Shown: positions 10,342 to 20,290, numbered from the stretch's first letter. The stretch: DNA of 64,000 nucleotides from Algihabitans sp965233705 (GCA_965233705.1 CBDDTF010000001.1:620001-684000); one strand, 5' to 3'. Program-made: numbers and translations. The notes: generated by a model not told the origin, from the sequence alone.

Positions 10342-11148
10342 ATGACCGAGAGCGCCAGCACGCCCGCCCACAGAGCCGCCCACAGGGCCGCCCACAGGGC
10401 CGCCATCGTCACCGGCGGCGCCCAGGGCATCGGGCGCGCCTGCACCCAGACGCTGTTGCGCGAGGGCTGGCGCGTGCTGGCCCTGGACAGCGACGCGGAG
10501 GCCTGCGCGGCGCTGCGCACGGGGCTGGCCGAGGCGGTCGCGTGCGGCGCACTCGCGACCCAGGTGGCCGACGTCGCCGAGGAGGCGCAGGTCGAAGCCG
10601 CCGTCGGCGCCGCCTGCGAGGCCTTCGGACGGATCGACGGCCTGGTCAACAATGCCGGGATCATGATCGCCGGGCCGGTCGAGGACCTGGCCCTGGCCGA
10701 CTGGCGGCGGGTGCTCGACGTCAACCTGACCGGCGCCTTCCTGATGGCGCGCCACACGGCCCCTCACCTGCGCGCGGCCCGCGGCGCCCTGGTCAACATC
10801 GCCTCGACCCGCGCGCGGATGTCGGAGCCGGACACCGAGGCCTATGCCGCCAGCAAGGGCGGCCTGGCGGCGCTGACCCACGCCCTGGCCGTGTCCCTGG
10901 GCCCGGAGGTGCGGGCCAACTGCGTCAGCCCCGGCTGGATCGACGTCAGCGCCTGGGGCAAGCCCGGCGATCGCGCGCCCGAGCCGCTGAGCCCGGCGGA
11001 CCACGCCCAGCACCCGGCCGGCCGGGTCGGCCGGCCCGAGGACGTGGCCGAGGCGGTGGCCTACCTGCTGTCCGCCAAGGCGGCCTTCGTCACCGGCGCC
11101 GACCTGGTGATCGACGGCGGCATGACCCGCAAGATGATCTACCTCTGA
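10342..11148 (+). CDS. SDR-family NAD(P)-dependent oxidoreductase
   Basis: 268 residues. Classical short-chain dehydrogenase: nucleotide motif TGGAQGIG near residue 25, NNAG near 103, catalytic Ser in NIAST near 153 and YAASK near 167, with a terminal VTGADLVIDGGMTRKMIYL. Substrate is unknown. The N-terminus carries an H-R-A-A triplet encoded by a 12-bp tandem repeat just ahead of the Rossmann strand, probably a neutral expansion. It starts 61 bp after purK and may be cotranscribed. Its end is convergent with COQ9. Confidence 0.9.
   Translation: MTESASTPAHRAAHRAAHRAAIVTGGAQGIGRACTQTLLREGWRVLALDSDAEACAALRTGLAEAVACGALATQVADVAEEAQVEAAVGAACEAFGRIDGLVNNAGIMIAGPVEDLALADWRRVLDVNLTGAFLMARHTAPHLRAARGALVNIASTRARMSEPDTEAYAASKGGLAALTHALAVSLGPEVRANCVSPGWIDVSAWGKPGDRAPEPLSPADHAQHPAGRVGRPEDVAEAVAYLLSAKAAFVTGADLVIDGGMTRKMIYL
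10369..10404. repeat. 12-bp tandem repeat, 3 copies, in an SDR coding region
   Basis: CACAGAGCCGCC then two exact CACAGGGCCGCC copies, in frame, encoding H-R-A-A three times at the N-terminus of the SDR protein. Confidence 0.85.
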
Positions 11149-11292
11149 GGGCCGGCCCCGCAGCGGCCTGCGGCCGGACGCCCCTCGCCCCGCCAGGCGG
11201 CGCGCGCCACCACTCGCTCTCCGTTCCGGCTCCGGTGCAGCCCGCGGTCGCACGGCCCCGCTCGCGCGGGTCCGCCGATCACAGGAAACCTA

Positions 11293-11340
11293 CCCTGCAT
11301 CTCAGGGCTCCCTGCGTCTCAGGGCTCCCTGCGTCTCAGG
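11293..11340. repeat. 17-bp tandem repeat, about 2.8 copies
   Basis: Unit CCCTGCRTCTCAGGGCT starting at 11293, 11310 and 11327 (last copy partial). Each unit contains a small CCCTG/CAGGG palindrome. It lies between the convergent SDR and COQ9 genes, directly before a mosaic palindromic element. Confidence 0.75.
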
Positions 11341-11346
11341 CTGGAG

Positions 11347-11420
11347 CACATTAAAGTGAGAGCGATGTCTCGCGACCGGCGGAACCGCTGCGCGGGTCCA
11401 GACGGTCGCAAAGCGCGCTA
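11347..11420. repeat. Mosaic palindromic element, copy 2
   Basis: Begins CACATTAAAGTGAGAGCGATG, continues TCTCGCGACCGGCGG, and ends GACGGTCGCAAAGCGCGCTAG. The arms GCGACCG / CGGTCGC are inverted. Its right end runs into the COQ9 stop codon (TAG on the minus strand, 11418-11420). The left end matches copies at 39.2 and 42.75 kb. Confidence 0.75.
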
Positions 11421-12071
11421 GACCCGCGGGCGCAGGCGCGAGCGGCGCCCGAACAGGCTGCTAGGGGCGTCGAGTGCACGCTGGATCGACTTGCCCAGGC
11501 GCCCGCCGACCTTCAGCACGTCGCCGATGCGCCGGTCGAGGAAGTCCCAGGTCGCGGCATGGCCCTCCGAACGGTCGGACAGCCAGTAGAGCAGGGTCGA
11601 GGAGTAGACCCCGGCCAGCAGCGAGCGCTTGGTGTAGTAGTTGTAGTCGGTGGCGGTGTCGCCGGCGGCGTACCAGATGGCGTCCACCGTGCGCCAGACC
11701 AGCTTGCTGCCGAGCAGCGCGTTCGGCGGCAGCGCCAGGAAGGAGAGGCCGCGCTGCACCTCCTCGCGGTAGGGCTCCAGCAGCTCCAGCCGGGTGCGCA
11801 CCCCCAGGGCGACCTTGTCGCGCACCCGCATCTCGGCGAGCGGCTGGCGTTCCATCTCCTCCAGCATCCGCCGGTCCAGCTCGGCGCTGAACAGCTCCAG
11901 CAGCTCGCGCGCACCGTCGGGGAAGAGGTTGCGCGCCTCGGCCGGCGAGAGCGCCAGGTCGCGGGCCCCGGCGACCAGCGCCTGCTCGCTCCAACCGTCG
12001 AAGGCGACGTGCGGCAGCGCCGCCTCCATCAGCTCCCGGCGCTGGGCCGCGATCGCCTCTTGCTCCGTCAT
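11418..12071 (-). CDS. COQ9 family protein
   Basis: 217 residues. COQ9-like proteins bind lipids and support ubiquinone synthesis (in eukaryotes with COQ7); the bacterial members are TetR-fold relatives. Seen here: N-terminal helix-turn-helix-like segment (ALPHVAFDGWSEQAL), LFPDGARELLELFSAELDRR, and the conserved DTATDYNYYTKRSLLAGVYSSTLLYW block followed by W-D-F-L-D-R-R-I. The start overlaps the def stop (ATGA at 12068-12071), indicating translational coupling. Confidence 0.9.
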   Translation of the reverse strand: MTEQEAIAAQRRELMEAALPHVAFDGWSEQALVAGARDLALSPAEARNLFPDGARELLELFSAELDRRMLEEMERQPLAEMRVRDKVALGVRTRLELLEPYREEVQRGLSFLALPPNALLGSKLVWRTVDAIWYAAGDTATDYNYYTKRSLLAGVYSSTLLYWLSDRSEGHAATWDFLDRRIGDVLKVGGRLGKSIQRALDAPSSLFGRRSRLRPRV

Positions 12072-12673
12072 GACGCCTCCTTGATCGGGGAGCCGGGCTT
12101 CCAGTCGGGGCCCGAGTCGCGGGTCTCCTGGGCGCCGTCGCTCGGCGCTCGGCCGCCCCAGTGCTTCAGCTCCGAGGTGAAGACCAGATCCTTGAGGTTC
12201 TCCATCCGCTGCGGATAGAGCAGCCCGTCGAGATGGTCGCATTCGTGCTGCACCACCCGGGCGTGGAAGCCCTCCGCCTCGCGCTCGACCCGCTCGCCGT
12301 CCAGGTCGAAGCCGCGATAGCGGATGCGGCTCCAGCGCGGCACCAGGCCGGCCAGCTCGGGCACCGACAGGCAGGCCTCCCAGCCGAGGCTGCGTTCCGC
12401 GCCCAGCGGCTCGATCTCCGGGTTGACCAGCACGGTCAGTGGTACGGCCGCGCCGCCCTCGCGCCGGGCGCGTTCCGGCGAGACCGTGAAGATCACCACG
12501 CGCAGCGGCACATGCACCTGCGGCGCCGCCAGGCCGGTGCCCGGCGCGTCCTGCATGGTCTCCAGCATGTCGGCCACCAGCCGCCGCACCTCCGGCGCCG
12601 TCGGCTCTTCCACCGGGGCGGCCGGACGCAGCAGCACGGGGTGGCCCATGCGGGCGATCTTCAGGATAGCCAT
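12068..12673 (-). CDS. def: Peptide deformylase
   Basis: 201 residues; removes the formyl group from nascent protein N-termini using Fe2+. Motif 1 GTGLAAPQ at 45-52, motif 2 EACLS at 99-103 (the usual form is EGCLS; here Gly is Ala), motif 3 HECDH at 143-147 with the two metal His and the catalytic Glu. The C-terminus extends about 30 residues past the last helix. Start at MAILKIARMG, the normal N-terminus. Coupled to COQ9. The Gly-to-Ala change occurs in some secondary deformylases, so a second def elsewhere is possible. Confidence 0.92.
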   Translation of the reverse strand: MAILKIARMGHPVLLRPAAPVEEPTAPEVRRLVADMLETMQDAPGTGLAAPQVHVPLRVVIFTVSPERARREGGAAVPLTVLVNPEIEPLGAERSLGWEACLSVPELAGLVPRWSRIRYRGFDLDGERVEREAEGFHARVVQHECDHLDGLLYPQRMENLKDLVFTSELKHWGGRAPSDGAQETRDSGPDWKPGSPIKEAS

Positions 12674-12955
12674 GGCCGGGAATATGGCGTCGGCCCGGCG
12701 CCGCGTCCACCGCGCAAGCGCCGCCGGACCCAGGCGGATCGGGCCCGGCGCGCCGCGACGGCCCCTTTTCAACGTCCCTTGACGGTGGTATATAGCGTCC
12801 TCCCGCCAGGCCCTGCCGGCGGGTTGTTGCGTTCACCCGCAGCTCCGTCCGGCTTTGGCCCGCCTGAAGGGTGGGCAGCTCGTGACGGCTGCGATCTGCG
12901 GCGGGCGCAATGCCGACCAGGAACCGCCAGATATCGACGAGGAGGTCGAGGCAAC

Positions 12956-13159
12956 GTGCACGTCACGGTTCGTGAAAACAACGTCGATCAGGCCCTGCGC
13001 GCGCTGAAGAAGAAGATGCAGCGCGAGGGTGTCTTTCGGGAGATGAAGCTGCGCCGGCACTTCGAGAAGCCGTCGCAGAAGCGCAAGCGCGAGCGCGCCG
13101 AGGCGGTGCGCCGGCATCGCAAGCTGCTGCGCAAGCGCATGGAGCGCGAAGGCTTCTAG
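12956..13159 (+). CDS. rpsU: 30S ribosomal protein bS21
   Basis: 67 residues, GTG start with AGGAGG about 10 nt upstream. Sequence VTVRENNVDQALRALKKKMQ followed by a basic tail (RKLLRKRMEREGF) is typical of bS21. A longer in-frame upstream extension is rejected because of the RBS position. It is divergent from def-COQ9, an arrangement seen in other alphaproteobacteria, and is followed by an intrinsic terminator. Confidence 0.96.
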   Translation: MHVTVRENNVDQALRALKKKMQREGVFREMKLRRHFEKPSQKRKRERAEAVRRHRKLLRKRMEREGF

Positions 13160-13224
13160 AGCCGCGCGCGGCGGGCCCCGCGCCCGCCCCAACATCCAGC
13201 CGAAGACTGAGAAGTCTGCGCCAG

Positions 13225-13257
13225 GCCGGGCCCGTCAGCCCGGCTTTCGGTGTTTGT
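13225..13257 (+). terminator. Intrinsic terminator after rpsU
   Basis: 7-bp stem GCCGGGC / GCCCGGC with a 6-nt loop, then TTTCGGTGTTTGTG. It lies 66 bp after the rpsU stop and before the palindromic cluster. Confidence 0.7.
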
Positions 13258-13270
13258 GTCCTCGCCGGTA

Positions 13271-13470
13271 GGGCGGTTTCCGATCGAGTGGAACCACGAC
13301 GTGGGTCCGCCGATCGGCCCAAAACCGCCCTAAACCATAGTGTTAGAGTGATGCTGTCCGACCTGGCGAATCGCAAATGCGATTCGATCAGGTCGGGCAT
13401 CGCTCTAGAGCAGGTTTCTTGTGACCGGCGGACGCGCCGAGGCGCGTCCAAACGGTTACAAATCACTCCA
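13271..13470. repeat. Mosaic palindromic cluster, copy 3 (modules A-B-C)
   Basis: Module A (13271-13330): arms GGGCGGTTT / AAACCGCCC. Module B (13345-13406): arms AGAGTGATG / CATCGCTCT with inner GCGAATCGCA / TGCGATTCG. Module C-like (13407-13470): CAGGTTTCTTGTGACCGG ... CGGTTACAAATCACTCC with inner GGACGCG / CGCGTCC. Modules A and B are almost identical, in the same order and orientation, to 53718-53854. The cluster lies between the convergent rpsU and 3-hydroxyacyl-CoA dehydrogenase genes. Confidence 0.85.
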
Positions 13471-13514
13471 GCGGGCCTTGGCCGCCTCCTGGAGCTCTCG
13501 CCCGCCCCCTGCCG

Positions 13515-14612
13515 TCAGCCGCGCAGCCGGCCGACCCGCGCCAGGGAGCTCGGCAGATCGGCGCCGTAGCGCTCGGCCAGCGGCCGCACCAGCCGCTCGA
13601 CCTCGGCCCGACCGAGGGCGTCCATCAGCTCGCAGGGCTGCCGCCCGAAGCGCAGCGCAACCTCGGCGCCGGTGTCGATGTCGGCCGGGCTGGCCACCTC
13701 CTCGTCCAGCTCCTCCAGAACCGGCAGAAAGGTCGCGCCCAGCAGCCGCTCGGCGATCGGCCGGTCACGCGCCGCGTCCGGCCCGGGGTCCTCGCCCAGC
13801 GCGAAGCTCTCGTCCGCCTCGCCGGCCCGGGTCAGCGCCTCGGCCGGGGCGTAGAAGGCGCCCAGCGGCGCCAGATTGCGCACGGCGTGCAGGTTGACGC
13901 GCGGCTTGATGATGTTCTGCACGAAGAAGGGCCCGGCCGCCACGCCCAGGGCTTCCTGCGCCACGCGGTCGATCTGGGCCGGCGTGCCTAGCCCCTCGTC
14001 CAGGCAGCGCGCCGCCTCGTTGGTGTAGGGGCAGAAGAAGCGGTTCACGGCGAAGCCGGACTGATCCTTGCACAGCAGCGGCTGCTTGCCGGTCGCCCGG
14101 CAGAAGGCGAGCGCCGCCTCGACCGTCGCCTGCGCCGTCTCGGCGCCGCGCACCACCTCGACCAGCGGGTTGATCTGCGCCGGGCTGAAGTAGTGCAGAC
14201 CGAGGAAGCGGGCGGGACGCGTCACGTGGCGCGCCAGGTCGGAGACCTTGAGGCAGGAGGTGTTGGTCGCGATCAGCGCCTCGGGCCCGGCGAGCGGCGC
14301 CAGCGCCTCGAAGGTGCGGGCCTTGAGGTCGAAGTCCTCGAAGACGGCCTCGATCAGCAGCTCGGCCCCGGCCAGGGCCGACAGCGCATCGCGGGTGGTG
14401 ATGCGCGCCTGGGCCGCCTGCGCCTCGGCCTCGCTCAGGCGGCCCTTCTCGACCGCCCGGCCGAAGAACTTCGCCGCCTGCGCCCTGGCCGAGTCGAGCT
14501 GCGCGGCGCTTACGTCGCTCAGCACCACCTCGACGCCGCGCGCGGCGCTGGCAATGGCGATGCCGCTGCCCATGGTGCCGGCGCCGACGATGCCGATTCT
14601 GGAAATGCCCAT
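13515..14612 (-). CDS. 3-hydroxyacyl-CoA dehydrogenase (3-hydroxybutyryl-CoA dehydrogenase type)
   Basis: 365 residues. NAD-binding GIVGAGTMGSGIA at the N-terminus, IEAVFED near 90, NTSCLKVSDLA near 120, the catalytic HYFSP near 143 and GFAVNRFF near 190 (substrate dimer contact). Oxidises 3-hydroxyacyl-CoA or reduces acetoacetyl-CoA. It is about 80 residues longer than minimal HBD enzymes, with a second helical C-terminal unit (ELMDALGRAEVERLV). Start MGISRIGIVG chosen: AAGGAG lies 7 nt before it, inside the upstream MKEPG codons. Separated from pntB by a hairpin. Confidence 0.9.
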   Translation of the reverse strand: MGISRIGIVGAGTMGSGIAIASAARGVEVVLSDVSAAQLDSARAQAAKFFGRAVEKGRLSEAEAQAAQARITTRDALSALAGAELLIEAVFEDFDLKARTFEALAPLAGPEALIATNTSCLKVSDLARHVTRPARFLGLHYFSPAQINPLVEVVRGAETAQATVEAALAFCRATGKQPLLCKDQSGFAVNRFFCPYTNEAARCLDEGLGTPAQIDRVAQEALGVAAGPFFVQNIIKPRVNLHAVRNLAPLGAFYAPAEALTRAGEADESFALGEDPGPDAARDRPIAERLLGATFLPVLEELDEEVASPADIDTGAEVALRFGRQPCELMDALGRAEVERLVRPLAERYGADLPSSLARVGRLRG

Positions 14613-14647
14613 CCCGGGCTCCTTCAATGCAAAGGGGGCAACGCAAC

Positions 14648-14667
14648 GGGGGGCCGAAAGGCCCCCC
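14648..14667 (-). terminator. Terminator-like hairpin after pntB
   Basis: Perfect 8-bp stem GGGGGGCC / GGCCCCCC with a 4-nt loop between the pntB stop and the next leftward gene. There is no T-run after it on either strand, so it may slow rather than end transcription, or protect the pntB 3' end. Confidence 0.45.
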
Positions 14668-14691
14668 GCGGTCGGTGCGACTGGCCGAAGC

Positions 14692-16086
<1,395 letters not shown>

Positions 16087-16113
16087 GGTGTGTGTCTCTC
16101 TCCTCGCCCGGCT

Positions 16114-16557
16114 CTACTTGCCCTTGCCGCCGTCGGCGGCCTTGGGCTTCTTCTTGAACATCGAGAGCATGCGGTAGGTGACGATGAAGCCGCCGAAGAT
16201 GTTCACGCTGGCCAGGGTCACCGCGACGAAGCCCATGACCTCGGAAAAGCCGTACTCGCCGGTGCCGGCGGCGATCAGCGCGCCGACGATGATCACCGAG
16301 GAGATGGCGTTGGTGACGCCCATCAGCGGCGAGTGGAGCGCCGGCGTCACCGACCAGACCACGTGGTAGCCGACGAAGATCGCCAGCACGAAGACGGTCA
16401 GCCCGATCACCAGCGGCGAGGTGCCGCCGCCGCTGCTGACGGCCGTCTCGGCCGCCGTCTGCCCCATCTCGCCGGCCATCTGCGCCAGGTCGCGCGACAG
16501 CTCCAGCGCGCGATTGGCGAGGTCGGTGGCCTGCTCGACCAACTGCTCAGTCGCCAT
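16114..16557 (-). CDS. pntAB: NAD(P) transhydrogenase subunit alpha part 2
   Basis: 147 residues: a helical N-terminus, then transmembrane helices VIGLTVFVLAIFVGYHVVW, TNAISSVIIVGALIAAG and FVAVTLASVNIFGGF, and a basic tail. This is the membrane portion split off from the alpha subunit, as in Rhodospirillum-type enzymes. Start at MATEQLVEQA overlaps the end of pntAA by 11 nt, so coupling is likely. It is longer than minimal PntAB because of a ~45-residue N-terminal helix. Confidence 0.93.
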   Translation of the reverse strand: MATEQLVEQATDLANRALELSRDLAQMAGEMGQTAAETAVSSGGGTSPLVIGLTVFVLAIFVGYHVVWSVTPALHSPLMGVTNAISSVIIVGALIAAGTGEYGFSEVMGFVAVTLASVNIFGGFIVTYRMLSMFKKKPKAADGGKGK

Positions 16558-17923
16558 TCTTCTTCTCCTCGCCGCTCTGCTGGTCGCCGCCCTGCTGGCC
16601 GCCGCCCTGCTGGCCGCTCGCCGGCTCGCCGCCCGTCTGCGCGGGGCTCTCCGCTGCGGCCGCCGGCTTCTCGGCAGTCGTCTTCTTGGCAGCCGTCTTC
16701 TTGGCACCGCCGCTCTTGCGGGCGGCGGACTTCGCGGCAGTCGACTTCGCGGCCGGTTTCGGGGCAGGCGCCGAACCGGACTGGCTGGTGTCCAGGTTCT
16801 CCAGCGCCGGGTGGACGATCTTGCCGTCCTTGGTCACCAGCGTGCCCTTGACGATCTCGTCGTCCCAGTCGATCGCCAGGTCCTTCTTCTCCTTGTCGTA
16901 GAGCAGCGCGACGAAGTTGAAGAGGTTGTTGGCGTAGAGCGTCGAGGTGTCGGTCGCCAGGCGCCCGGGCATGTTGTGGTAGGCGATGATCTTGACGCCG
17001 TGCTTGGTGGCGACCTTGCCGGCCTCGCTGGCCTCGACGTTGCCGCCGTTGTCGATCGCCAGGTCGACGATCACCGAACCGGTCTTCATCGTCTTGACCA
17101 TTTCGGTGGTCACCAGCCGCGGTGCCGGACGCCCGGGGATCAGCGCGGTGGTGATGACCACGTCCATCTTCTTGATGGTCTCGGCGATCAGCTCCGCCTG
17201 CTTCTTCTTGTAGGCGTCGCTCATCTCCTTGGCGTAGCCGCCGGCCGCCTCGGCCTGCTTGAACTCCTCGTCCTCGACGGCGACGAACTTGCCGCCCAGG
17301 GACTCGACCTGCTCCTTGGCGGCCGGCCGCACGTCGGTGGCGCTGACCACGGCGCCCAGGCGCTTGGCCGTGGCGATCGCCTGCAGCCCGGCCACGCCGG
17401 CGCCCATCACCAGCACGTTGGCCGGCGCCACCTTGCCGGCGGCGGTCATCATCAGCGGAAAGGCGCGTCCGAACTCGGCGGCGGCGTCGACCACCGCCTT
17501 GTAGCCGGCCAGGTTGGCCTGGCTGGAGAGCACGTCCATCGACTGCGCGCGGGTGATGCGCGGCATGAAGTCCATGGCAAAGGCGGTGATGCCGGCGTCG
17601 GCCAGGGCCTTCATCTCGGCGCCCGAGCGGTAGGGGTCGAGAATGGCCGCCAGCACCGCCCCCTTGGGCAGCCCCGCCACCTCGCCGTGCTCCGGGCCGC
17701 GCACCTTGAGCACCAGGGCGGCGTCCTTCAGCGCCGCCGCGGCGTCGGCCGCGATCTCAGCTCCGGCGTCCTTGTAGGCGGCATCGGTGAAGGCCGCGGT
17801 GACACCGGCGCCCTTCTCGACGGCCACCTGGATGCCCAGGCCGACCAGCTTCTTCACGCTTTCGGGCGAAGCGGCCACGCGCGTTTCCTGCGCGCGCCGC
17901 TCCTTCAGGATGGCGATCTTCAT
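16547..17923 (-). CDS. pntAA: NAD(P) transhydrogenase subunit alpha part 1, with an Ala/Lys-rich tail
   Basis: 458 residues. NAD-binding soluble domain I: MKIAILKERR start, VKVRGPEHGEV near 93, ANVLVMGAGVAGLQAIATAKRLGA Rossmann motif near 174, and the mobile-loop region YHNMPGRLATDTSTLYANNL near 320. The domain ends near residue 380, the usual family length. Residues ~382-458 are an added low-complexity tail: a KPAAKSTAAKS / AAKKTTAEK stretch like histone-H1 tails, then Gly/Gln-rich GQQGGGQQGG. The tail is partly encoded by 15-bp repeats near 16575-16620. Confidence 0.93.
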   Translation of the reverse strand: MKIAILKERRAQETRVAASPESVKKLVGLGIQVAVEKGAGVTAAFTDAAYKDAGAEIAADAAAALKDAALVLKVRGPEHGEVAGLPKGAVLAAILDPYRSGAEMKALADAGITAFAMDFMPRITRAQSMDVLSSQANLAGYKAVVDAAAEFGRAFPLMMTAAGKVAPANVLVMGAGVAGLQAIATAKRLGAVVSATDVRPAAKEQVESLGGKFVAVEDEEFKQAEAAGGYAKEMSDAYKKKQAELIAETIKKMDVVITTALIPGRPAPRLVTTEMVKTMKTGSVIVDLAIDNGGNVEASEAGKVATKHGVKIIAYHNMPGRLATDTSTLYANNLFNFVALLYDKEKKDLAIDWDDEIVKGTLVTKDGKIVHPALENLDTSQSGSAPAPKPAAKSTAAKSAARKSGGAKKTAAKKTTAEKPAAAAESPAQTGGEPASGQQGGGQQGGDQQSGEEKKNGD

Positions 17924-18141
17924 CGGGCTCCGACTCGTTCAGTTCGCACGCCGGCCCGGCCGGGCCGGCGCAGAGCGGCGCGTACCATGCCGTGGTGTCC
18001 CCCCTCAGGCAAGTCCCGCATTATGGTCCGCCGCGCGGCGCGCCGCCGACCTGCCCGCCGCCGGCGTACGTGTTCGGGCGCCGTACGTACGTTCACGCAT
18101 GACATGCGACGGCGATGGCAGGGGCGACGGCGAGGACGGAA

Positions 18142-18211
18142 AGGCGGCGGCGGACAGGCGGCGGCGGGCAGGCGGCGGCGGGCAGGCGGCGGCGGGCAGG
18201 CGGCGGCGGAA
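18142..18211. repeat. 14-bp tandem repeat, 5 copies
   Basis: Unit AGGCGGCGGCGGGC at 18142, 18156, 18170, 18184 and 18198; the first and last copies vary at the end. It fills the space just before the DUF4174 stop. The rest of the 294-bp gap between pntAA and DUF4174 shows no gene. Confidence 0.85.
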
Positions 18212-18217
18212 AGCCGG

Positions 18218-18670
18218 CTACTGCGCCGTTTCCTCCATCTCGCGCTGGCGCAGGGGCATGGCGTCGATCGTCGCGAACAGCTTTTCGGCGCTCAGCGGGG
18301 TCTGCGCGGTCAGCTTGACCGTGCCGTCCTTGCCCAGCAGCACCACCTTGAAGCTGTCCTCCGGCGCGTCGAAGCGCTCGCGCAGGGCCACGGGGTCGAT
18401 CTCCGGCTGGGTCAGCGCGTCGATGCGCACCGGCTCGACGCCGACCACCTCCACCGGCAGCAGGTCGCGCTCGCGCACCTCCAGGGAGTGGCGCAGCAGG
18501 GTCTGCATCTGGCGATCGTAGAGGTCGTGGATCACCGACGGGGTGAAGACCACCAGCAGTCGGTTGCGCCCCTCGTAGTCCTCGAGCGGCTCGGCCAGAG
18601 CGGCGCTCGCCAGCAGGACGGCTGCGGCGCCGACGGCCAGCAGGCGTGCGGCAGGACGGCGAAGTTTCAC
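18218..18670 (-). CDS. DUF4174 domain protein, exported
   Basis: 150 residues. Signal peptide to about residue 26 (LLASAALA). Then the DUF4174 pattern: NRLLVVFTPS near 36, RDLLPVEVVGV near 68, LRERFDAPEDSFKVVLLGKDGTVKL near 97 and a terminal SAEKLFATIDAMPLRQREM. The family has a thioredoxin-like layout but lacks a CxxC here; function unknown. It probably acts in the periplasm. It follows the ABC1 kinase gene with 80 bp between. Confidence 0.85.
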   Translation of the reverse strand: MKLRRPAARLLAVGAAAVLLASAALAEPLEDYEGRNRLLVVFTPSVIHDLYDRQMQTLLRHSLEVRERDLLPVEVVGVEPVRIDALTQPEIDPVALRERFDAPEDSFKVVLLGKDGTVKLTAQTPLSAEKLFATIDAMPLRQREMEETAQ

Positions 18671-18749
18671 GGCAGGCTCCCTCGCTGCGCGGCAGGCTCT
18701 TCGGTCAACCGGCGGGCCGCGGGCCGAGTTCCCGACCGCAGCTCCCGAC

Positions 18750-20186
18750 TCAGGGAATCTCTTCCGGCAGGCCCACCTCTTTCAAGGCCGATTTCTGGCG
18801 CCGCGCGAGTTCGGCCGGATCGAAGCCCTCGATCAACTCGTTGAAGACCCGGTGCCAGTTGATCTCGGCCTTGAGGTGGATGAAGACGCTGCCCAGCCCG
18901 ACGGCGGCCCGATCCATCAGCACGAACTCGCGCGGCGGCCGCACGCCGCCGTGCTTGCGCAGCTCGCGGTGCACGCGGCTGATCGTGCGCGCCCCCTCGG
19001 CGCCGCTCGAGCCCTCGTGGATCGGCTGCACCCGGTCCTCGAGCAGCGGGCGATAGATGAAGCGCGCCCAGATGTTGAGCACTTCGAGCACCTCGGGCTT
19101 CTTCGCCGCCTCGCCGAAGCCCCAGGCGGTATAGGCCTCGACCGCCAGCGCGTCGTCCTCGCGCTGCAGGGCGTGATAGAGGTCGATCACCCCCTTGATG
19201 AAGGCGGGACGGAAGACGCGGATGCAGCCGAAGTCCAGCAGGTTGACACTGGCGTCGGGGTTGATCGTGTAGTTGCCGAGATGCGGGTCGCCGTGGATGA
19301 CGCCGTAGTAGTAGAGCGGCACGTACCAGGCGCGGAACATGTTGAGCGCCGCCGCGTTGCGCAGCTCCTGGTCGGCGTTGGCCTCGGCGAAGTCCAGCAG
19401 CCGCGTGCCCTCCAGCCAGGTCATGGTCAGCAATCGCTTGGTGGTCAGCTCCAGCAGCGGCTCGGGCACCCGCACCTGCGGCTCCTCGGCCAGCATCAGG
19501 CGGTAGAGCGCGATGTGCTGGCCCTCGCGCTGATAGTCCAGCTCCTCGTGCAGGCGGGCGACCAGCTCGCTGTAGATCTCCGAGGTGTCGATGGTGGAGT
19601 CGTACTGCCGGTACAGCCGGAAGGCCCAACGGAGCTGCTCCACGTCGGCCTGCACGTTGGAGGCCATGTCGGGGTACTGCAGCTTGCAGGCCAGCGCGCG
19701 GCCGTCGAAGGACTCGGCGCGGTGCACCTGGCCCAGCGAGGCCGCCGCGGCGGCCGCCTTGTCGAAGCGCGCGAAGCGCTTCTCCCAGCCGGCGCCCAGC
19801 TCGGTGCGCATGCGCCGGCGCACGAAGGCCCAGCCCATCGGCGGCGCGTTGTGCTGGAGCTGGCGCAGCTCGCGCGCATAGTCCTCCGGCAACGCCTCGG
19901 GAATGGTGGCCAGGATCTGCGCCGCCTTCATCAGCGGGCCCTTCAGCCCCCCCAGGGCCTCGCGCAGCTCGCCGGAATGCTTCTCGGAGTCCAGCTTGCG
20001 GCCGAACAGGCGGTTGCCCGCGAGCTGGGCGGCCAGCCCGCCGACCTGGCCGCCGACCTGGGCGTAGCGGCGAAAGCGCCGGGACAAGCGGGAGTCGTCG
20101 TTGAAGACCTCTTCGCCCTCCGCCTCGGCGCTGGCTTCGCGGCCCCGGCTGGTCTCGCCGTCCTTGTCGAAATCGGTCTGGGTCAT
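18750..20186 (-). CDS. ABC1/AarF (UbiB-type) atypical kinase
   Basis: 478 residues. LKGPLMKAAQILATIPEALP near residue 85 is the family's N-terminal signature (KxGQ in most members, KAAQ here), followed by the Ala-rich loop AAAAASLGQVHRA near 147, ALACKLQYP near 166 with the catalytic Lys, EELDYQREG near 215, VIHGDPHLGNY near 297 and LLDFG near 318. Members of this family support quinone synthesis or act on unknown substrates. No membrane helix is seen. The first ~30 residues are acidic. It may share a transcript with the downstream DUF4174 gene. Confidence 0.88.
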   Translation of the reverse strand: MTQTDFDKDGETSRGREASAEAEGEEVFNDDSRLSRRFRRYAQVGGQVGGLAAQLAGNRLFGRKLDSEKHSGELREALGGLKGPLMKAAQILATIPEALPEDYARELRQLQHNAPPMGWAFVRRRMRTELGAGWEKRFARFDKAAAAAASLGQVHRAESFDGRALACKLQYPDMASNVQADVEQLRWAFRLYRQYDSTIDTSEIYSELVARLHEELDYQREGQHIALYRLMLAEEPQVRVPEPLLELTTKRLLTMTWLEGTRLLDFAEANADQELRNAAALNMFRAWYVPLYYYGVIHGDPHLGNYTINPDASVNLLDFGCIRVFRPAFIKGVIDLYHALQREDDALAVEAYTAWGFGEAAKKPEVLEVLNIWARFIYRPLLEDRVQPIHEGSSGAEGARTISRVHRELRKHGGVRPPREFVLMDRAAVGLGSVFIHLKAEINWHRVFNELIEGFDPAELARRQKSALKEVGLPEEIP

Positions 20187-20290
20187 GTCCCGCGGCGTCC
20201 TCTCGTCCGCAAGACATGGCGCGCTTGAGGCCCGAAGTCCATGGGGCGGGCCGGAGCGGGTTTGCCCCCGCCCCGGCTTGCGCCCCGGAT

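Noticed and set aside
13271..13470. Possible insertion sequence or integron site
   Set aside because: Palindromic modules but no transposase or integrase gene, no target duplication and no tRNA nearby.
18142..18211. Possible CRISPR array
   Set aside because: Units are 14 bp without spacers; this is a plain tandem repeat. The same holds for the other arrays.
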